DNA from: Accumulibacter sp.
Lineage (GTDB): Bacteria > Pseudomonadota > Gammaproteobacteria > Burkholderiales > Rhodocyclaceae
Direction of reading: 5' to 3'
Assembly: GCA_031276375.1 (NCBI GenBank)
Contig: JAISNE010000095.1
Span: forward strand, 1 to 11,665
DNA: 11,665 nucleotides
Numbering within the stretch: position 1 is the stretch's first letter; every line of letters starts with the position of its first letter. A model generated the notes under the pieces. It did no database searches, was not told the origin of the DNA, and saw nothing but the letters and a program-made list of their open reading frames with translations. A program made the position numbers and the translations under genes. Shown piece after piece: positions 6,386 to 11,665 of the stretch.

Positions 6386-6428
6386 AATACCATATCAATA
6401 ACCCGAGAAATTGACATAAGGAAACAGT

Positions 6429-7931
6429 ATGTTGAAAAAAACCAGTCTGACAGCGACAGTGGCGGCGATAGCGCTTCTGTGCGCGCAACCCCTGTGGGCC
6501 TCCGGGGATACGCTTGTGGTGTCACAGAACACGGTGGCCACGACCCTGCATCCCCTGGCCCTGACCATGACGCCGGAACAGAGCATTGCCAGCAACATCT
6601 ACGATGGCCTTGTAGACCGCGATCATGAAGGCAAGCTGGTGCCTTCCCTGGCGACGAGCTGGAGCCGCGATGGCAACGTCTGGCGCTTCGCCTTGCGCAA
6701 GGGAGTGAAATGGCACAATGGCGATTCTTTTTCCGCCGATGACGTCATCTATACCTTCCAACTGGCCGAGACACCCATCAATCGTTACAAATTCATCAAC
6801 GAAAAGATAGCGGCGGTCCGCAAGATCGATGATTATACCGTTGAGATCGAAACCAAGCGGCCCTGGGCGCTGCTGGCCGATGCCCTTTACAATACCATCA
6901 TTGTCATGCCGAGGTTCTTCAAGGATAAATCCGAGGCCTACATCGCGGAAAATCCCCTGGGGACGGGGCCGTACAAATTCGTCGAATGGGTGCGCGGCAG
7001 CCACATGAATCTGGTGGCCTTCGAGGATCATTGGCGCGGCGCGCCGTCCATCAAAAAGGTTTCCTTCAGGCCCATCAACAACGACGCCACGCGACTTGCC
7101 GGTCTCATGTCCGGAACCGTGGACCTGACCACCGAAGTGCCCGTCCAAAACGTTGACACGGCAAAAAACAACAAGAATCTGACGGTGACGACCCGCCCCA
7201 GCGCACTGAGCGTCTTTTTCCTTGTTCGCACCGACAAGCCGGAATTGCCCACGGCAAAGCGCGAGGTGCGCCTTGCCATTCAGCATGCCATCAATATGGA
7301 CGAGATCGTCAAAACCATTCTTTCCGGCCAAAGCAAGCCCGCAACGCAACTGCCCGCTCCCTTTTTCCGCGGATTCAATCCCGATCTCAAACGTCCGGAA
7401 TATGACCCGGAAAAAGCCAGGAAACTTCTGGCCGCGGCCGGATACCCCGATGGCTTTGAAATCACCCTGAATTGCACCCAGGACAGGTATGTCATGGACA
7501 AGGATCTCTGCCTGGCGGTCACGCAACAGCTCAGCAAGGTCAAGATAAAGGTCAACCTGGTGGCTCAGACGGCGGCCGTTCATTTCAAGGAATTGCGTCA
7601 GCAGAAATACGATTTCATGCTCATGGGCTGGAACGAGACTACCTTCGACAGTTCTCGCTTCCTCGGCGAATTCCTGAAAACCAAGGGAGTCTGGAACGGT
7701 GGCGGCGTATCCGACCCCAAACTCGACGCCATGCTGGAAGAGTCCGACATCATCCCGGACCAGAACGGGCGAGCCGCCAAATTGCGCGAGATCAACGGCT
7801 ACGTTGTCGAACAGGCGCTGGCCTTCCCATTGCATTATCCCCTGGACATTTACGGGGTTAACAACAGGGTCAAAGGCTTTGTCCCCAATGTGAAGAAGAT
7901 ACTTACCCTGCGCGAACTTTCCTTCCAGTAA
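6429..7931 (+). CDS. Peptide ABC importer periplasmic binding protein (SBP family 5, DppA/OppA type)
   Basis: The protein has 500 residues, close to the usual 500-550. The Sec signal peptide MLKKTSLTATVAAIALLCA probably ends after A24 (PLWA/SGD). C18 is not in a proper lipobox, so the protein should be free in the periplasm. Family 5 hallmarks are NIYDGLVDRD at 57-66, the WRFALRKGVKWHNGD stretch at 85-99, FSADDVIYTF at 101-110 and NPLGTGPYKF at 175-184. A ribosome site AAGGAAA lies just before the ATG. It captures the substrate for the DppBCDF-type machinery encoded directly downstream. Di- or oligopeptides are the default guess for the family; nickel or glycan-type ligands cannot be excluded from sequence alone. 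Confidence 0.94.
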   Translation: MLKKTSLTATVAAIALLCAQPLWASGDTLVVSQNTVATTLHPLALTMTPEQSIASNIYDGLVDRDHEGKLVPSLATSWSRDGNVWRFALRKGVKWHNGDSFSADDVIYTFQLAETPINRYKFINEKIAAVRKIDDYTVEIETKRPWALLADALYNTIIVMPRFFKDKSEAYIAENPLGTGPYKFVEWVRGSHMNLVAFEDHWRGAPSIKKVSFRPINNDATRLAGLMSGTVDLTTEVPVQNVDTAKNNKNLTVTTRPSALSVFFLVRTDKPELPTAKREVRLAIQHAINMDEIVKTILSGQSKPATQLPAPFFRGFNPDLKRPEYDPEKARKLLAAAGYPDGFEITLNCTQDRYVMDKDLCLAVTQQLSKVKIKVNLVAQTAAVHFKELRQQKYDFMLMGWNETTFDSSRFLGEFLKTKGVWNGGGVSDPKLDAMLEESDIIPDQNGRAAKLREINGYVVEQALAFPLHYPLDIYGVNNRVKGFVPNVKKILTLRELSFQ

Positions 7932-7940
7932 AAAAAGCCA

Positions 7941-7966
7941 TGCCGCCGGAGACAATCCCGGCGGCA
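7941..7966 (+). other. Intercistronic hairpin after the binding-protein gene
   Basis: TGCCGCCGG (7941-7949) and CCGGCGGCA (7958-7966) form a perfect 9-bp GC-rich stem with an 8-nt loop. It lies in the 48-nt gap between the binding protein and the first permease. No T-run follows, so it is not a simple terminator. Such structures commonly protect the 3' end of the binding-protein message, giving more binding protein than permease. Confidence 0.6.
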
Positions 7967-7979
7967 ATATGGAAAATTC

Positions 7980-8945
7980 ATGTTGCGATATGTTTGCAAA
8001 CGTCTGTCGCAAGGTTTTTTCGTGCTGGCCGGCGTTTCCTTTTTTTGTTTCCTGATTTTTCAGTATATGGGTGATCCGGTACTGGCGCTGGTAGGCATGG
8101 ACGCAACTCCGGCCCAGATCGCGGATACCACGCAGCGCCTTGGTCTGGATAGACCCTGGTATGAACAGTATCTGGCCTTCATCGCCAATGTCTCCAGGGG
8201 AGATTTCGGCATATCCTATTTGACGAAAACACCCGCGTTGCCTCTCGTTTTGAAACGCGTGCCCGCGACGATGGAACTCGCCGTAATGGCCATGCTCGTC
8301 GCCACGGGACTCGGTGGTTGTATCGGCGTACTGGCCGCCGTACGTCCACATTGGCGCGTCAGCCGGGCATTGATGCTTTTTTCCCTGGCCGGTATTTCCC
8401 TCCCTACTTTTCTCATCGCCATTCTCTGCATCTATTTGTTCTGCATCGTCCTCGGGTGGCTGCCGCCTTTCGGGCGCGGCGAGGTGATTCGGATCGGCTT
8501 CTGGGATACGGGTTTATTTACCAACGACGGATGGCGGCATATCGTATTGCCGATGACCACGCTGGGACTCTTCCAGCTCTCCATGAGCGCCAGGGTATTG
8601 CGGGGAGAAATGATGGAAGTCATGCTCGAAGACTACATCCGCACGGCCAGGGCCAAGGGCCTTTCCATTGGAGCGGTCGTTTGGCGCCATGCCCTGAAAA
8701 ACGCGCTGATTCCCTTCGTGACCATCGCGGGGCTGCAACTCGGCCAGCTCATCGCCTTTTCCATCGTCACCGAGACAGTATTCCAATGGCCGGGCATGGG
8801 TGCGCTTTTGATCGCCTCCATCGGGCAAAACGATCAACCGGTCGTGGTGACCTATATCATGCTGGTGGCTGTGCTTTTCGTACTGATAAACCTCTGCGTC
8901 GATATCCTGTATTTCTTTCTGAATCCCAAGATAAGTTATGTTTGA
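7980..8945 (+). CDS. Peptide ABC importer permease, DppB/OppB family
   Basis: The inner-membrane protein has 321 residues, the usual size. The N-terminal membrane segment is at about 11-29. The family periplasmic block LGLDRPWYEQYLAFIANV...GDFGISY is at 54-80, and the EAA docking loop at about 218-240 (EDYIRTARAKGLS...HALKNA), followed by FQWPGMG at 268-274 and a last hydrophobic segment at about 287-314. A weak GGA site lies 8 nt before the ATG. It overlaps the next permease gene by 8 nt, so the two are translationally coupled and form the heterodimeric channel. Confidence 0.95.
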   Translation: MLRYVCKRLSQGFFVLAGVSFFCFLIFQYMGDPVLALVGMDATPAQIADTTQRLGLDRPWYEQYLAFIANVSRGDFGISYLTKTPALPLVLKRVPATMELAVMAMLVATGLGGCIGVLAAVRPHWRVSRALMLFSLAGISLPTFLIAILCIYLFCIVLGWLPPFGRGEVIRIGFWDTGLFTNDGWRHIVLPMTTLGLFQLSMSARVLRGEMMEVMLEDYIRTARAKGLSIGAVVWRHALKNALIPFVTIAGLQLGQLIAFSIVTETVFQWPGMGALLIASIGQNDQPVVVTYIMLVAVLFVLINLCVDILYFFLNPKISYV

Positions 8946-9807
8946 CCGCGCCCGCTTCCTGCGTCATTTTTCCCGTAGCCCACTTGCCGTATCCAGTGCG
9001 GCGATCCTTCTCGTCTTTCTCGTCGCGGCTGTCTGCGCGCCGCTGTTCGCGCCTCACGATCCGTATGATCTCACCAGCCTTCAACTGACCGACAGGCTCA
9101 AGCCTCCCATGTGGATGCCAGGCGGTTCGGATTCCTTCCCGCTGGGAACCGACGATCAGGGCAGGGGGATTCTTTCCGCTATTCTCTATGGCATGCGCGC
9201 CTCTTTTCTTATCGGGGCGGGGGCTGTTTTCCTGGCCTTCTGTGTCGGCGCCGCGCTCGGACTCGTGGCCGGTTTTTTCGGCGGCCGGCTCGACGCGCTC
9301 ATAGGCAGAGTCGCCGATGTCATGCTGTCCTTCCCTGCTTTTCTCTTGGCGCTCCTCCTTCTCGGCATTGCCAGGCAGCGGGGCGCGATACCGGTGATTC
9401 TGGCCATAGCCGCCACCTTTTGGGTACGTTATTGCCGGGTCATGCGCGGAAATGTCCTGAGAGAATCCAAAAAGGAATACATCGAAGCCGCCAAGGTCAT
9501 GGGAGCAAGCCACATGCGTATTATTTTTCGGCATCTCTTGCCCAACAGCGTGGCTACGCTATTCGTCGTGGCGGCCGTTGACCTCGGCATGGTGATCGTG
9601 CTTGAAGCGACGTTGAGCTTTCTGGGCGTCGGTCTGCCGTTGACCTCGCCTTCTCTCGGCATGCTGATAGCGTCCGGCTACCAGTATCTGTATGCCAGCA
9701 TTTGGTGGCCCGTCTTTTTCCCGGCGCTGGTCCTGGCCATACTGGTGTTAGCCATCAATCTGCTGGGAGACTGGCTCAGGCGCGAGCTGAATCCAAGAAT
9801 GTACTAG
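8938..9807 (+). CDS. Peptide ABC importer permease, DppC/OppC family
   Basis: The inner-membrane protein has 289 residues, normal for DppC. The N-terminal segment at about 17-38 is followed by APHDPY, then the family block FPLGTDDQGRGILS at 67-80 and YGMRASFLIG. The EAA loop is at about 180-203 (EYIEAAKVMGASHMRIIFRHLLPNS), and the C-terminal ATLSFLGVGLP...SLGMLIASG at 224-247 is diagnostic. The ATG lies inside the end of the preceding permease gene (8-nt overlap) with no strong ribosome site, so translation is likely coupled. It pairs with the DppB-type permease. Confidence 0.95.
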   Translation: MFDRARFLRHFSRSPLAVSSAAILLVFLVAAVCAPLFAPHDPYDLTSLQLTDRLKPPMWMPGGSDSFPLGTDDQGRGILSAILYGMRASFLIGAGAVFLAFCVGAALGLVAGFFGGRLDALIGRVADVMLSFPAFLLALLLLGIARQRGAIPVILAIAATFWVRYCRVMRGNVLRESKKEYIEAAKVMGASHMRIIFRHLLPNSVATLFVVAAVDLGMVIVLEATLSFLGVGLPLTSPSLGMLIASGYQYLYASIWWPVFFPALVLAILVLAINLLGDWLRRELNPRMY

Positions 9808-9817
9808 AACGACTCCC

Positions 9818-10795
9818 ATGACAGAACCTCTGCTGCGGATCGATGATCTTTATGCCGGTTTCCATACGGACTTCGACGATGTGCGAGTGCTTGGCGGCAT
9901 AACGCTTTCTCTTGCGTCCGGGGAAACCCTGGGCATCGTGGGCGAATCCGGTTGCGGCAAGAGTGTTACCGCCATGTGGATCATGCGTCTTTTGTCTTCG
10001 CCTCCCGCTTTCGTGAGCCGGGGAGGTATTTTTCTGGATGGAGAAAATCTGTTGTCCTTCACGGAAAAAAAAATGACGACCGTTCGGGGCAACCGCATTT
10101 CCATGATTTTCCAGGAACCCATGACCTCATTGAATCCCGTGCTGCGCGTTGGCAGACAAGTGGCGGAAAGCATACGCCTGCATCAAAACATCGGCTGGCG
10201 GAGTTCCATGGACAGGGCGCTGGAAATGCTGACCCTCGTCGGCATCCCCGATCCTTCCCGGCGGCTGGAAAGCTATCCGCACGAAATGAGCGGCGGCATG
10301 AGGCAGCGGGTCATGATTGCCATGGCCCTGGCCTGCAAGCCGGAACTTCTCATCGCCGACGAGCCGACGACCGCCCTTGACGTGACCATTCAGGCCCAGA
10401 TTCTGCATCTGATGCATGTACTGAAGGAGGAGACGGGCACGGCAATCATGCTTATTACCCACGACCTCGGAGTAGTGGCTGGAATGGCGGATACCGTGGC
10501 CGTGATGTATGCCGGAAAAATTGTAGAGAAAGCTTCCACCACGTCTCTTTTCGCCGATCCGCTGCACCCGTACACGCATGGTCTGCTTGCGTCCATACCG
10601 CGGCTCGACCGGCCCATGCCAGAGGGGCGCAAACTTCCGGTCATACGCGGCGTCGTACCGGTTCTGTCCAGCATCGGGAAGGGATGCGCCTTTGCTGAAA
10701 GATGCGACGCGGCCCTTGACGGATGCAATCGAGAACAGCCGGAGCTCGTTGAAAAATCTCCAGGCCATTTTGTGAGATGTTTTCTCCATGCATGA
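9818..10795 (+). CDS. Peptide ABC importer ATP-binding protein, DppD/OppD family
   Basis: The protein has 325 residues. It has Walker A GESGCGKS at 42-49, Q-loop Q99, signature MSGGMRQR at 157-164, Walker B LLIADEP at 177-183 followed by TTALD, and H-loop H215. The C-terminal oligopeptide-transporter extension starts at HPYTHGLL (250-257) and carries cysteines C290, C296, C303 and C321. This cluster is typical of DppD/OppD, and a structural iron-sulfur cluster has been reported in some members. The gene begins 10 nt after the DppC-type permease, without a clear ribosome site. It pairs with the second ATPase to energise the channel. Confidence 0.95.
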   Translation: MTEPLLRIDDLYAGFHTDFDDVRVLGGITLSLASGETLGIVGESGCGKSVTAMWIMRLLSSPPAFVSRGGIFLDGENLLSFTEKKMTTVRGNRISMIFQEPMTSLNPVLRVGRQVAESIRLHQNIGWRSSMDRALEMLTLVGIPDPSRRLESYPHEMSGGMRQRVMIAMALACKPELLIADEPTTALDVTIQAQILHLMHVLKEETGTAIMLITHDLGVVAGMADTVAVMYAGKIVEKASTTSLFADPLHPYTHGLLASIPRLDRPMPEGRKLPVIRGVVPVLSSIGKGCAFAERCDAALDGCNREQPELVEKSPGHFVRCFLHA

Positions 10796-11665
10796 AGAAC
10801 CGATATTGCAGGTCAAGGGATTGAAGAAGTATTTTCCCGTGGGAGGCGGCTTGTTCCGGCGGCCGAACGCTTTTGTCAGGGCGCTGGACGGCGTGAGTTT
10901 TTCCGTTCCATCCGGGAAAACGCTGGGGCTTGTCGGCGAGTCCGGTTGCGGCAAAACCACCGTCGGCCGGTGCGCCGTCCGGCTGGAGAAACCCACCGCG
11001 GGCGCGGTGATCTTTGATGGTCGGGATTTGTCGCGGCTTGACAACTGCGCGTTCAAGGCCGTCCGCCGAAATTTGCAGCTTATTTTCCAGGACCCTTTTT
11101 CTTCCCTCGATCCCCGGATGACGGCGGCAGACATCATCGGAGAAAACTTTATCATTCATGGCCTTGGAACCAGTGCCGAACGACGGGAATGGGTCAGGGA
11201 AATCATGAACATGGTGGGTCTGCGTCCCGATCAGGCCATGCGCTACCCGCATGAATTCTCCGGCGGACAACGCCAGCGTCTCTGCATCGCAAGAGCCATT
11301 GCCCTTCGCCCCAGGATGATTGTCGCGGATGAGCCTGTTTCCGCCCTGGATGTATCCATTCAGGCCCAGATTCTCAATCTGCTCGTGGAACTACAGGATA
11401 ATCTGGGACTGACTTATCTGTTCATCAGTCATGATTTGAGCATTGTCAGGCATATGTGCGATGAAGTCGCGGTCATGTATCTCGGAAGAATAGTGGAACT
11501 GGCCTCTTCCACCGATCTTTTTCGGTTTCAAGTACATCCATATACGCGTACCCTGATGGATGCCGTTCCCGAATCCATGCCAGGCAAACAACACGGATGG
11601 GCCACCATCACGGGGGATGTGCCTTCTCCGCTGCATCCTCCTTCAGGGTGCGCATTTCATCCCCG
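10788..11665 (+). CDS. Peptide ABC importer ATP-binding protein, DppF/OppF family (3' end missing)
   Basis: The first 292 codons are present; the gene runs off the right edge, missing perhaps 30-40 residues by family length. It has Walker A GESGCGKT at 50-57, Q-loop Q101, signature FSGGQRQR at 157-164, Walker B MIVADEP at 177-183 followed by VSALD, and H-loop H215. HPYTRTLM at 250-257 and PSGCAF at 285-290 begin the C-terminal oligopeptide extension. The N-terminal YFPVGGGLFRR insertion before the Walker A region is characteristic of the F subunit. The ATG overlaps the end of the DppD-type gene by 8 nt, another coupled start. It forms a heterodimer with the first ATPase. Confidence 0.95.
   Translation, partial: MHEEPILQVKGLKKYFPVGGGLFRRPNAFVRALDGVSFSVPSGKTLGLVGESGCGKTTVGRCAVRLEKPTAGAVIFDGRDLSRLDNCAFKAVRRNLQLIFQDPFSSLDPRMTAADIIGENFIIHGLGTSAERREWVREIMNMVGLRPDQAMRYPHEFSGGQRQRLCIARAIALRPRMIVADEPVSALDVSIQAQILNLLVELQDNLGLTYLFISHDLSIVRHMCDEVAVMYLGRIVELASSTDLFRFQVHPYTRTLMDAVPESMPGKQHGWATITGDVPSPLHPPSGCAFHP

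Noticed and set aside
6411..6416. Perfect -35 hexamer TTGACA before the peptide-binding-protein gene
   Set aside because: No -10-like hexamer lies 16-18 nt downstream (the sequence there is gaaaaa, already inside the gene), and the operon context explains expression.
6480..6482. Cysteine in the signal peptide of the peptide-binding protein as a lipoprotein anchor
   Set aside because: The residues before C18 (ALL) do not fit a lipobox, which needs a small residue at -1. A normal AXA-like cleavage site follows at residue 24.
6522..8351. 609-codon open frame on the minus strand
   Set aside because: It lies antisense to the clearly recognisable peptide-binding protein and DppB-type permease, and its translation shows no family motifs. 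It is an artefact of GC-biased codon positions.

Overview
The window is 11.7 kb of bacterial, almost certainly proteobacterial, DNA of fairly high GC. Every gene is tightly packed and contributes to taking up or breaking down amino acids or peptides. The genus cannot be named from what is visible. Two gene groups diverge from a control region at about 4806-5080.

Minus strand, read from 4805 down to 1: a polar amino-acid ABC importer with two HisM/GlnP-type permeases, an ATPase and a periplasmic binding protein. The four genes overlap or abut and form one operon. The binding protein resembles the GltI/PEB1 (Asp/Glu) type. A 505-nt spacer (1403-1907) follows and carries a 118-bp dispersed-type palindromic element. 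Next come an ornithine cyclodeaminase/mu-crystallin family gene and the first 89 codons of a PLP-dependent serine/threonine (threo-3-hydroxyaspartate) dehydratase, cut by the window edge. An imine-reductase-like enzyme beside a hydroxyaspartate-dehydratase-like enzyme recalls bhcD/bhcB of the beta-hydroxyaspartate cycle and eutC/eutB of (hydroxy)ectoine catabolism. The window does not decide between them.

Plus strand, 5081-11665: a cytoplasmic metal-dependent amidohydrolase of the prolidase/imidazolonepropionase-like group, then a complete Dpp/Opp-type peptide importer: binding protein, two permeases, first ATPase, and a second ATPase cut by the right edge. Spacing is 67, 48, -8, 10 and -8 nt, so this is one operon. 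Its logic is to import a peptide or N-acyl amino acid and hydrolyse it in the cytoplasm.

The most specific regulatory signal is a near-perfect FNR/CRP-family box (4861-4874). It is centred about 41 bp upstream of the start predicted from a TATGAT -10 box and lies ahead of the amino-acid importer. A weaker half-site with almost the same geometry lies ahead of the cyclodeaminase-like gene. I found no RNA genes, CRISPR, transposase, phage or defence genes, and nothing that is convincingly a new system. The interest lies in gene partnerships and regulation.
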